From Patella vulgata (taxonomy: Eukaryota; Mollusca; Gastropoda; Patellidae): DNA of 64,000 bases. Shown piece after piece: positions 49,358 to 62,500 of the stretch. The DNA is taken from assembly GCF_932274485.2 (NCBI RefSeq), contig NC_065885.2, forward strand, positions 5,019,001 to 5,083,000, given 5' to 3'. Position 1 is the first letter of the stretch. Every line of letters starts with the position of its first letter. The notes under the pieces are model-generated. The model ran no database searches, was not told the DNA's origin, and worked only from the letters and a program-made list of their open reading frames with translations. A program made the translations under genes and the position numbers.

Positions 49358-52300
49358 ATGGCAGCTGTGGGAGAAGTTTTACGCCAATCCTTACCGGAGA
49401 TTGATAATGCTATCGCTGATTATCTCAATGGTACTTATTTTGTAAATGAAAATATCTAAATTTAATCCAACCTGATATTCCAATAATTTTTATGATTACA
49501 CATATACTGTGTTTGATGGCATTTAAAACGAAAGTATAGAGATGGAAATGTCACGTGTCATTTTTGCAGATGACAGATTCATTGAAATTTCGTTCTTATT
49601 ATGCAATTGTTTTTACTCGGATGGTTTCAGAAATTAAGGTTGTGATTATAGGCTTAGTCACATAATTTTATTGCCAAAGAGGTTAAAATGAGTTCAAATA
49701 AATACTAGTAAATCCATCACAATGTCAATGAAAGATACTGTAACATTAATTTCCAAGAGTCATTGTTGCAATTCCAAGAGCATGCATTCAATGTTATTCC
49801 CATGCAGAGCATCTTTTGAGGCTTTCTGTTACAGGTCAAAATATAGTGACAAGTGAGGTTTGAGTCCAGGCAATACACTGTTGTAATCCGATCCAAACTG
49901 TGCATTCACGTCAACTGCTGACAGCCAGAAAGAATGTTATCGGGGTAGACTTCACGGTATACAGACAACTCATCCCAATATAAGAGAGAGAGAGAGAGAG
50001 AAATGGGGTTTAAGGTCCACTCGACACAAACTAGGTCATTTCGGGACTAACATGGTTTAATTTTATTTCAATAATTTGCTTGCGCGTAGGGTCTTCAGCA
50101 GTGGGAGGAGATCGGAGGACCCAGAGAAAATCCACGAGATTGGACAGGCAACCCTTCTCCTTGTCACGTACAACCGGGGTATTCGAAACCACGCCAGTTG
50201 ACTCAATGACAAACTTTATGATACAGCACGCACGTGCTAACCATTCGGCCATCCAACCCCCCTTTCAATGTAAGACAACTCATCCCAATATAAGACAACT
50301 CATCACAAGTTAGAAGACAGCCCATCCCAAGATAAAAGACTACTCATCCCAACTTTAAAACATGGGTCAAGATATAAGATGAGTTATCTTTTATCTTGGG
50401 ATGAGTTGTCTTTACCTTAGCATGAGTTGTCCTTAACTTAGGATGAGTTGTCTTATATTGGGATGAGTTGTCTTGTGATGAGTTGTCTTTGGGATGAGTT
50501 GTCAGGTATTTGACTTCACAGACAATAGTAAAATAGACAGAAATGATTGACTTCGAATAACAAATGTGCTAATGATTGCTAACCAATTTAACTATGGTAA
50601 CTATTTTATGTTACACATAAGGTATAGAATGTCCGTGGCAGATATTTTTGATAATCATGTGTTTATAAGTAATTGATACCAACTTTAAAGTGTAGATGTT
50701 AGCAAAATTTCTTGTTTCTCTAACTTCATTTCTATTGATTTTTGACGGAGGGGCTATACAAGGACAGCTGTCTAGTCGTTCGGATGGGACGAAAAACCGA
50801 GGTCCCGCGTACACATTGGCGTGCACGTAAAAGATCCCTTGGCAGTTGGAATTCGATATAAGAGTAGGCCGTAGTGCCGCTGTCCGGGCAAAATTTCCCT
50901 CATAGCACACTGTATGGCGTATGCCCGTCTTCATTAGCCCAGGTTAGGAGCAGAACAGTAGGACGTTAAACTCCATTTCATTTCATTTCATTTCATTTCA
51001 TTTCATTTATATTGATTTTTATTTCAGGAATCCTTGAAGATACTTCCAATGAATTTGAAGAAGTGGATGACTTGTACGAGGCTTTTGGAGAAATGCTGCA
51101 TCAAGTAGATGATTCAAAATCAGAAGATGAAATTCGTGAGATTTGTGAAAAGATATACAACATCATGGTTCCTGGGGGAAAGTGAGTTTTCTTTGTTTAG
51201 TTTTGTACAATTTTGAATAAGAAATGTTTTTCTGTGTTATTAATTAAAAACAAAATTCACTAATTTTTATATCTAAACTCCAAAGAGCAGGCTCACTAAC
51301 TAGGAGGTCCTGTGTTAAATCCCAGTATTCACTGAGGAAGTAACCCGGATTCCCTTTGTTTGTGGTGTTGGCCAAAAGGGTCTGTTAAGTAAAAATATCT
51401 TCGGATTGGACAGAAAACCATAAATACCAGTGGTAGAACGTTAAAGATCTCCTGACATTTTGAAATTGAGATAAAAGTAGGCTGTAGTGTTGCTGGCCAG
51501 ACAAAATGACCGTCACAGCACACTGTATGACCAGGGCTGCCAACAACCAGTATCGCAGCGCAATTTGCGATACATATTTTGTCCGTTGCTAATCAAAAAT
51601 TAAACTCTAAAGTTTTTGATTCGCAGTAACTGCGAATCATTAATATGCCTGTCATTTTGGATATTGACACAAGGATAATCCGCATTTGAAGACTAGAAGG
51701 CTTTTTCAACACTTTCAACGTGTATAAAATGTTGAATAAAATTTTATAAACAAAACTGAATTCTCCGAGTGACATTTTCTACTCGAACTACCCAGACACA
51801 ATTCATTATACGGTACTATATAATACAGGGACATAACTCTATGAATAAGGACTATTAAACCGGAAATAGGGATTCAGGTAGTACCACTCACGTTGCGAGA
51901 CATCAAGTAATTATATCATATTCATTTTGAAAGAAATAAATCCAGTGTATCCCCCACGTATTGTAAATAAAATATAAAAAAATAAATATATGTTAACGTA
52001 TTGTAAAATGATAAATCAAAGTAAAAATTCCCGTAAAATATCGCGTGTGTCTAGTTAATCGAAGTGCGCCCGATTTAACAAAAGTAGCAATACACGATAA
52101 AAAGCAGACGAAATTGTTTTCTAACGAAGATTTCTAACGTAACAAAAAATAACAATTAAAATGATTGGGGCTTCGGAAGTCACTGTTAAGAATTGGCTTT
52201 AGACATAAGACCTAACTAAATGTCTACATCACATTCACAAACTGTCACAAGTACTTGTGGCAGTGCTAAAAAAATCTAAGAATAGTAAGAATGGAATCTA

Positions 52301-53520
52301 ATCATATTTGTTATGAACTAAAGTAATATCTTGTTATTTAGGTGTTTTATGTTCAAACTGAAAAACTGCTAATCAATTTTTAAATTTGCTAATCAAATTT
52401 GGCAAAATTGGACTTTTTGATTAGCAGTGCTGCTAATCAACTGTGAAAAATTACCGACAGCCCTGTGTATGACTATGTTCTTAGCAAGGGGGTTGGATGA
52501 CTGAATGGTTAGCATGTGCGAGTTATATCATAAGGTCTGACATTGAGTCAACTGCTGTGGTTTAGATTTCCCGGTTGTACGTGACAAGGAGTAGGATCGC
52601 CTGTCCAACCTCGTGGGTTTTCTCCATGTCCTCTGGTTTCCCCCCACTGTTAAAGACCCCTACAAGCAAACGAATTATTGAAATAAAATTGAACCATATG
52701 TTAGTCTCGAAATGACCTAGTTTGTGTCGAGTGGACGTTAAACCCCATTCCCCTCTCTCTCATCATTAGCCCAGTAGGTACAGAAAAGTAGGACGTTCTT
52801 TTTTCATTTCATTTCATTCCGGTGGGATAAAGATATTACCAAAAACATTTTTATCCACTTAACTAAATACATAATGTATTTTCTTCTTGTTTTTTTTAAG
52901 TGACTCAACTAGTAGAGGTAAGATGAATGGACAGCATAAGATATTGGGAGCACCTGTTGTTATTGGTGATGTAAAAATAGATGAAATCACGGAGGAAGCA
53001 TCCAGTATCTGGCTAAATAAAAGAGATTCTGGTCTGACGGTATATATGCCTTGTTTTAATTATTTTTTTAAATATATTTTTGTTGTTTGCATGTAGTCTT
53101 CAAAATGGGCTTTTCCACTGACGGTCACCAAACATTTTCGCTATTGATTCGAAAAATAACCTTTTATCTGCATTTTTCAAACTCTTTCAAAAATACATTA
53201 AACTTTGGCTAATTCCGAGTATTGTGCCTATAGTCTGTTACAGACATAGGGCGCTCTAGTATTTTAACGCATGGGTATTAAATCACCAGGTCAGTCATTG
53301 AGTCAAGTGGCATGGTTTCGAATACCCGCTTGAACGTGACAAGTAGTAGGGTCCCCTGACCAACCTCGTGGGTTTTCTCCATTTCTTCCGGTTTCCTCTC
53401 ACTGCTAAAAGACTCCTACGCACTAGCTAGCCAACAATTATTGGAACTAAGTTGAACCATATGTTAATCTCAAAATGATCTAGTTTGTGTCGAATGGAGT
53501 TAAAAATATCTCTCTCTCTT

Positions 53521-53552
<32 letters not shown>

Positions 53553-56500
53553 TCTCTCTCTCTCTCTTTGTCTTCCATTGTTTTTTGAGAAAAGGCATAT
53601 AAGTTTAACATGTAGAAAGACTAGGTTAAAGTTTGCAGATAGCACTTCTTTTAGAATAATATAATCCTAAAGAATGTTCATATAACATTGATTTCTGAAT
53701 AAAAAAAGATATCCACACTGACAAAGTGTGTAACCACACATCAGCTATCTCTTGACAAACAAATATCCAAGCTTTGTCTAGAGAAAGATATTCATATATC
53801 TGAAAGGAAACTTGGATGTTGACCAGATTTAATAAAAAATTAACCCCTTTCAACTTGGGTATCATTTAATCTTGTGTATTTAGCACTAATTTCTTTCACA
53901 TTCATTTAATATCAAATCTTTGTTTAAACATTCATAAAAATCATTCAAAATCATCAAAAATCATCTAATTTGTACTTGTGTCTAGTTTAAAGCTGACCAT
54001 TCAATTTTGATAATGAGTGTCTAATTTACAAGCATTTAATTTCTCAACCACTCTTAAAAAATAATCATTATACTTCAATAATCAATTTGGTTGTTTAATT
54101 TATAACATTATCACAATTGAATGAATGTGAAAGAAATTAGTGCTAAATACACAAGATTAAATGATACATGGGTTACAGTGTTATCCCTTCAAGAGTTTTG
54201 AATGAGTAAAAATTTATTTACTTTCATTTTATTCATACAGACAGTTGATAAGAAAAAGTTAGAGAAGGCAGAAGCTAAACTACAGATGAAGAAAGAAAAA
54301 CGAGACTTGATGCCCACAACTTTGAAAAAAGTGGATTCTGGGTGAGTAAATAATTCATATTTTTTTGTCAAATATCAAAAACAAGATTTTAAAATATGTG
54401 TTTTGAAATCTGGTAGTTAAACATCATTATTAATCATTAATATTGCACATCATTCATGAAATTTTTCAGATGTTGCTATGCAACACATACACACATATTT
54501 ATAAGATAAAAGACAATGATTTAAAAAGTATTTATTCAGAATTCATATGTACAATCATGAAGGAGATAATATGAATAAATTGGATACAGTAACAAGCAAC
54601 TTGATGAAATGAAATGAAATGGGGTTTAACATCCTACTGTTCTGCTCCGTTCTGGGCTAATGGAGACGGGCATACGCCATACAGTGTACTATGAGATCAA
54701 TATACAGATCTATATTTCGTTTCATTTTTTATACTTTCAATGGCCTAATCTACATGAAGATCTGACCGGTTGTAGCGATAGGTCGCGTCAGAGGTCATAC
54801 GAACGGTTTTTGACCTTATGACGTCAGACATTGATTAATCAATCAGCATTGATGTTTCTAGTGGGTTACGCACAGTTCCATGCATTGCACGCCAAGAAGT
54901 CGCGGTAACAAATGGTTTCGTTGGCTAATCCTTCATGCCATCCAGAACGCAGGTTATATAACAACTCTTCCAGATCCTAGTGTAATAAAGACAAATAAAA
55001 CGAAATTTTGAACTATTAAAAATGAAATGAAATAAGATTTGTAACATATACAGTAGATTTTTTCTTATTCATACCCATGCTACAATCATTAGTTTTCATG
55101 GGGAGGGGCTTAGGTGTGCTACAACTTCGAAATTTCACTAGTTGTTGCACGGTGGCCATTTTTTGGGAGTGTCTTGGCAAAGCATCAAGGTCCCGCCCAG
55201 TTTTACTTGGCTTGAAGTCAAACCTTGTTAACTCAAGGTGACAACTTTTCAAAATAAATGAACTCCAAAACAGTGTTTTTTTCAACACCTCATAAACAGT
55301 ATTTTATTACATAAAAGTAAATTTACAATTATTGAAATGTACTGGTCCGCAAGTGTTGATAAATTCGTTAAAACGTGTGTCCTTCAGTGGGGGTGAGGAA
55401 GCCGAAATTTTCGCTTTTTTAGAAACAGGTTCGCTATTTTCTTTAGCACTTATTGGCGCCTCTAAGACACTTGAAATCTGTTTCTGCATTTCGTCGGATT
55501 TAATTTTGTAAACCCTACACGCCTCGACAGATCTATGACCTGTGCGTTCCATGATGGATTGTTCATCTTGTCCATTGCGGTACATTTCAGTGGCACAGGT
55601 CTTCTTACCGGAGTGGTTAGTGTAATATCCGACTAAACCAGCTTGTTGACACATTTCTTTCATGAAATTACCTAATTTATTTATCCCAACAGGCTGCTTT
55701 CCGTATCTTATGCCATTCTGTAATGGCTTTCTATAAAAAATTCCAGATTCTATCGCGTCTAAATAGGTTTTAAATACTGTATACAAACATCTTTGACCTA
55801 AAATACACAAATATAAGAAATAAATGAAATGAAATGAAATGGAGTTTAACGTCCCATTTTTATGCACTGTAAGGCTAATTAGAGACGGGCATATGCCAAG
55901 TGTGTACAATGAGGGTGAATTTTGCCAAGGCAGCGGCACATGGCCTACTCTTACAACCGATTTTTAACTGCCGAGGTGTCTTTAACGTGCTCGATCGAAT
56001 GAACACGGGACTCCGTTTATCGTCGTCTCAGATGAACTAGAACGCTTTTCCATGTCAGCCCTCACCTGACAAGGAGGAACCCAGTCGGAAAAATCCACAA
56101 GGTTGACCTCGGCCTCGCCGGGATGCGAACCCGGGACCCCCCAGCATGAGCGACAAGCGTCCTAACCACTCGGCCACACCGGGCCCCCATATAAGAAAGG
56201 ATACCAATTGTCAGACAGCATACAAATTTCATAATGTGACTAAAAAGGACATAAAAGTCAGAATGAGTAATTTTGTCAAAAATCTCGCATATTATCCCTT
56301 TAACATTTCTACAGGCTACACTTTGATAAGGATACATAACCTTGTGGTGTATGATTACTTTGATTATTTTATTATACAGATTTTAGAACTCACCTCCGTA
56401 ATTAGTGCAATAGTGCTTTATATCTTTGTTCTTGAACTTCAAATGGCCTAGACCACCAGTAAATGTTTTGTTGTTTCTTCCTATGTATCGTATGTAGTAA

Positions 56501-59500
56501 CCATTTTTATCATTACCCAATTCAAACTGGTCAGCTTCTAAATGGCGGTGCTCATCTCTTCCTCGTAGTCCAAAAAGTTTACATGCGTAAAAAAAATACT
56601 GTGTACTGTAAACTTGTTGAGTTGGTAAAACCAAAGACACCAGAATTCCACAACTTATCCTCATCTTCGTTTGATACGGGGTCAGCGGTTTTCGGTTTAC
56701 AACCGACTCCTTTGCTTACTAATTCCTTCATCTTGGCATCTAACACCTTTCTGGTTAACACAAAACGTTTATCAGCTTCCTCTAGAATGTTAATGTAAAT
56801 ATTATGGTCCTTCAAGTGTCTCATAAGCCCACAAATGATATAATAAACTGATTTAGGGGAATACTCATCTCCGTTCATTTTACGCAATTCTACAAGAAAT
56901 CGCTGTAACCAATAATCTAATTCTTCTGCTGTCATATCTTGCAATTCAGGTATATCATTATCGCCCTTCGATCGACATTTCCGCCATTCATTGAATATAT
57001 TTAGTGACCATTTAGTATTCTTTCTGGTATTAGCGTTTGTTTATGAATGTATTAAAGTGTCTATTTCAACCTGAGATACTGGCGTTTGAAACCTTTCAAC
57101 CACAACCGATTTCACTTCCTCTTTAACGTGTTCCTCGGCTGTAGAAATTAGGTTAAATTCACCATAATCAGATTCTTTCTCCATCTCTGTTTTAACAAAT
57201 TCCTCTGCAGTAGAAATAAGGTTCAATTCGCCGTAATCCACATCTTTCTCAATATTATTTTTCTCTGCTAATTCCTTTTCTATATTGTCTAAAATTTGTG
57301 AAAGAATAATATCATCATCGTCGTTCTCAATATTATTTATCACTGCTAATTCCTTTTCTATATCGTCTAAATTTTGTGAAAGAATAATATCTTCATCGTC
57401 GTTATCACTAAATAAACAATGCGACATTGCGTCTGTACGTCGCGAATTGAAATATATCAACTGATGTATACAGGTGTTGATGACCTATTTTAATATGTTC
57501 GCCGCTCGTTATGCACGTGTAGTTTTTAAGAACAACTCACTTGTCTATACGTCACCTGTCAATCAATATGTTACAAGTATTTTATAGCACGTTTATTCGT
57601 TAAATTATTGAAGACACTCGGGGGCTACGCCCCCTCGTGACTCCAATAATTTAACTCATAAAACTTGTGCTATAAATTATACTTGTATTTATAGAATGTA
57701 ACTAAAAGTATGTTATTATTATATTTATAGTATAGAACTAGCATCAGCTTCACAACAGATCAACAGAAGAGATGCCAAAATGGATGCCTCTGGAACCAAC
57801 AGAAGTTTAGATATAAAAATTGAGAATTTTGATATTGCTTTTGGAGAAAGGTAAACCGTTTTTCTTCTCCTTTATTTTGTTCTTTTAACATTTAAAGGAG
57901 AGAAAATGTGTTATTTATTGGAGAAAGGTGCACCATCACTTTTTTGAGAAACTTGAACTTATTTTTTGGACAAAAGAACTCTTGTTATGTTTTTAGAGAA
58001 AGGTGCAATGTTATTTTAGGGGGGAGAAAGGTTTACTATTTATTATTTTTTGGAAAAAGGGGTACTGTTATTTTTGGGAGAACGATGTACGGTTATTTTT
58101 GAAGGAGAAAGGTGCACTGTTATTTTTGGGGGAGTAGGTGCACTATTTATTTTTTTGGTAGAAAAGGACAATAGTATTTTTGGGGGGGGAAAAAGGTACA
58201 CTATTATTTTTTAGTGAAAGGGTCTATGTTCTTTTTAGGGAACAGTGAACAGTTATTTTTGAGGGAGAAAGGTGTACAGTTATTTTTGAGGGAGAAAGGT
58301 GCACTATTATTTTTTGGAGAAAGGAACACTAATAATTCTTTGAGAAAAATGCACAGGTTTTTTTGGGTGAAAGGTGCACTGTTGTTTTTGAGATAGGTGC
58401 ACTGTTTTTTTTGTCATTATTTTTTGGGGAGCATAGTAAACTAATATGTTTTTGAGAAAAGTGCACTGGGTTTTTTTGGAGACAGGTTTACTGTTATTTT
58501 ATTAGTTTATGGTGCACTGTTGGTCTTTTTTTTGGGTGGGTGGGGGGGGGGGGGGTCAGCTACTTTTAGTATAGAATAATTTGTTGTTGAGTTGATGTAA
58601 ATATAAGATATTTCCTGTTTTTTTATTTTCTCAGATTATTATTAGCCGGTGCCGATCTACATCTAGTGTATGGGAGACGATATGGTTTTATTGGTAGAAA
58701 TGGTTTAGGAAAGACAACTCTTCTGAAAATGATATCCAGGTAATTACTCTGGTTTATTGATGTTTTAATCCTTTAGCACTTTAGATATTGATTACCCCAG
58801 ATAATGAGAGAGAGGGAGAGAGGTGGCATGGTTTCGATTCCCCGCCTGTACGTGACAAGGAGTAGGGTCCGCTGTCCAACCTTGTGGGTTTTCTCTGGGT
58901 CCTCCGATTTCCTCCACTGCTCAAGACCCCTACGTACAAGCAAATCATTGAAATAAAAATCAAACGTATGTTAGTCCTGAAATGACCTAGTTTGTGTCGA
59001 GTGGATGTTAAACACCATCTCTCCCTCTCTCTCTTGGCAAGACTTCAAAGATACATAACTTTAAATAATACATTCAGTTTGCATTATCTCTTTTGAAACT
59101 ATTATAGCAAGAATCTTATTTTTCAGTGGTCAGTTAAAGATACCATCGCATATATCAGTATTACACGTAGAACAGGAAGTGGTTGGTGACGACACGCCGG
59201 CTATACAGAGCGTCCTCGAATGTGATTTGAAACGAGAAGGTCTACTAAAACAAGAACGAGAATTAAACGCCAAGTTAAACGCTGCTGGGTAAAAATTTCC
59301 TCTATTCATCATTTCTTTTTGCCAGGGCCCACGTTGGCTAAGTGGGTAAGACGCTGACTCTCCAGCCTGGAGGTCGCGTTGTCGGGAAAGTTCATCAGCA
59401 TTTTCCAACGTGGTTTCCCCTTGTCAGTGTTGCAGGATAGAGGGCCTGTCAAGGACAGCTGTCTAGTCAGTGATGCATGATGGAGGGCCTGACAAGGACA

Positions 59501-62500
59501 GCTCTCTAGTCGTTCGGATGGTATGAAAAAAAAAACTAGGTCCTGTGTATACATTGGTGTGCATGTAAAAGATCCCTTGGCAGTTGGAATTCGATATAAG
59601 AGTAGGCCAAAGTGCCGCTGTCCGGGAACAATTTCCCGCATAGCACACTGTATGGCATATGTCGGTCTTCATTAGCCCAGTCGGAGCAGAACAGAGGGCA
59701 TAAAACCCCATTTCATTTCATTTCTTTATTCTTTGATTCTACATACTTTACTAACCATACACCAAACATTTGACATGAAGAGAATCTAGGCTAAATGAAA
59801 TTATGTGGAATTAAAATAAAAATGTAATTTTTTTCTTTATTAGCAGTGGTGATAATGATAGTAATTTAAGTAATAAATTATCCGAAGTTTATCATGAATT
59901 ATCTGCTATAGAAGCAGATAGAGCACCTGCTAGAGCTGCCGTCATAATGTCAGGTTTAGGTTTCAGTCCAGGTTCACAAGACAGACCAACCAAGTAAGTC
60001 TATAGTTTCATTTACTGATGACCTGGCCCCGAGTCCACAACGCAATCTCAGATTTTACTCAACTTTCAATCACTGTTTATAAGAGAAATATCTTTGATCC
60101 AGAAACACAAAACTTTGCACATAGTTTCTTATTGATGTATTTGATACATTAAAACAAAAGTTTTATAAATGGTTTTATTTTAGTTAAAATAAGGCAAACA
60201 ATTTTGCTTTGTGGACTTAGGGCCAGTAATTTCTTGGGAGTTAAATTGATTGGGAGCCACAGTGACTCAGTGAGTCTAGGGTTCGATCCTAGTCCAGGCA
60301 AATTTTCACGCATAGCTAAAGTCTGTCTTCATTATCCCAGTGGGTGCAGAAAAGTATTCATTAGTATTGATTGTGTTTCAGTGTTTTTAATTATAAAAAC
60401 TGAATTCAACAGTATTGATTGTATTTCAGTGTTTTTAATTATAAAAACTGTGAATTCAACAGTATTGATTGTGTTTCAGTGTTTTTAATTATAAAAACTG
60501 AATTCAACAGTATTGATTGTGTTTTATTAAAGTTAGAATTAATTATAATTCACTAACAAGAGCCATAGTGGTAATTCACTATATCTGTCATTGTCTCTGT
60601 CTGTCTGTCTGTCTGTCATTTCAAGCTAACGCTAAGCAGAGCTAAGCAATTGCATTGGTCAATGCTTTAGGACAAGATAACTTTGATTCTATCTGATAGA
60701 GAGTGATGAAACTTAGTGTATAGTTTGCTTGATACTTTTGAAAAAAAGAAAAAATATGCGATAAAGTAAAATGTGTCATCTATTTATTTTGGATTTCGGC
60801 GGGGGACATCAGCCCCAATGTTGACTTGTTTTATTATACCAAGAGTTTGCTGGTGGTAATTCATCATATCTGTTATTTTATTAATTATACATAGAGTTTA
60901 CTGGAGTTAATCTATTATAAATGTTCTTTTATTGTACAGAGAGTTTTCTGGTGGGTGGAGAATGAGATTGGCATTAGCAAGAGCGTTGTTTACCAAGTAA
61001 GTTTAAATACCTAGTTATCGGTATGAGATGATAAACCAAGGTTCACCCTTGATCTCACGATGAGAATGTATCTGGTGGGCTGAGAAGTACTTCTCTGGGG
61101 AGGTAACTGTGCCTAGCCATTCTGTTCGTACGAAAAACATTGATCCACCCATGCGCGTTAAGAACTGTTGGGAATTGAAGAAGAGTAGATTGAAGGCTAC
61201 TGTCCGGGCAATATTATCATATCTCACATTGCACTATGATGGAAATATAAATTGGATTGTTTGGCCAAGAATCCAAACCCCATCCCATAACAATTGTAAT
61301 TATTTTTTGATGCCACAAGTGCACACATAGTCACGCTGCAATAACGGAATGTAAAACTATTGAATTTTGTCGAAATGGACAATCAATTCACTTTATAATT
61401 TGTTTTTGTTTTCTTTCAGGCCAGATTTACTTTTACTTGATGGTAAGTTTTCTTTTCTTCTTGACAGAGAACATGAGTTTATTTTTCTTGGGGGCTGGAT
61501 GGCTGAATGGTTAGCTTGTGCTTGCTGTATCATAAGGTCTGTCATCGATTCCCCGGTTTTACGTGATAAGAAGTAGGGTCACCTGTCAAACACAGATCTT
61601 TACTACACTAGAATCTGGAAGAGTTGTTATATAACCCGCATTCTGGATGATGTGAGGGATTAGCCAATGAAACAGTCTAAAACGGTGTTTGCCTTTAGGT
61701 GCATGGAACTGTGGGTAACCCACTATAAAACATACAGTCAAAAGGTCTGTCATGATTCAAGTGCCGGGGTTTTGATTTCCTGCTTGTACGTGGTTCCCCC
61801 CCCCCCCCAACTGCTAAAGCGAATTATTGAAATAAAATTGAGCCATATGTTAGTCCCAGAGTGATCTCTATGTAGTTTTTACATATACAATAAATAATAT
61901 CTTGTGTTTATTTCAGAACCTACAAACATGTTGGATATGAAAGCCATTATATGGTTAGAGAATTATTTACAGGTTAGTCTATTTAATATAATCTCCCCCT
62001 CCTCCATTAACATACCCCCTCCCGTCACTTCCTTCACTCCCAATCAATTGAATCATTCTATAATATAGCTAATTTAATGTTGATTTAAGTTTTGACAAGA
62101 TGTGGCATTGATTGTTTATTATTGTAACAACGATACTTGTTAATCAAGACTAATCCTTTATTCACCATTCATAAATTAAATCATATTTCAATCCATTTAA
62201 ATCTCTGCCATCCAATGTTCTAGATAGTCTATTATAGGCTTGTCAGGTGAATAAATGTCTAAATAATAGTTAATATAACATTTGAAGCCAAAATAAAGAC
62301 TTGCAATATGCAGATTTACCTTTTAACTAATGTATCTTTGGGGGGGGGGGGCTATCCAAAAATGTTTGTTCTGAATTTTTAAAGCTATTGAATTGAAAAT
62401 AGTACAAGTAGTTAGGAAATGTAATAAACAAGGGAAAACTAGCATTAAGAAAAAGTTGTTGCCAGGGTAACACATTTTTTGGGAAAAAATTATGAAAAAC

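Larger units (their letters stand above)
51285..52830 (+). mobile_element. SINE-B split by a hAT element and a SINE-A
   Basis: SINE-B pieces at 51285-51531, 52466-52488 and 52769-52830 read as one old copy interrupted twice. Confidence 0.75.

Noticed and set aside
1813-50252. Recurrent ORFs of [19 protein letters not shown] type
   Set aside because: All are the tRNA-like head and core of SINE-A read in one frame.
56110-56190. Possible true tRNA gene (GTGTGGCCGAGTGG head)
   Set aside because: It continues directly into a SINE body and tail; it is the SINE-C promoter head. The same reasoning rejects all A, B and D heads as tRNA genes.
55307-57426. DIRS-type retroelement
   Set aside because: Tyrosine recombinase present but no reverse transcriptase or RNase H sequence on either side; Crypton type fits better.
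1385-59711. Recurrent ORFs of [20 protein letters not shown] type
   Set aside because: All are SINE-B body translated; identical shadows appear at every copy.
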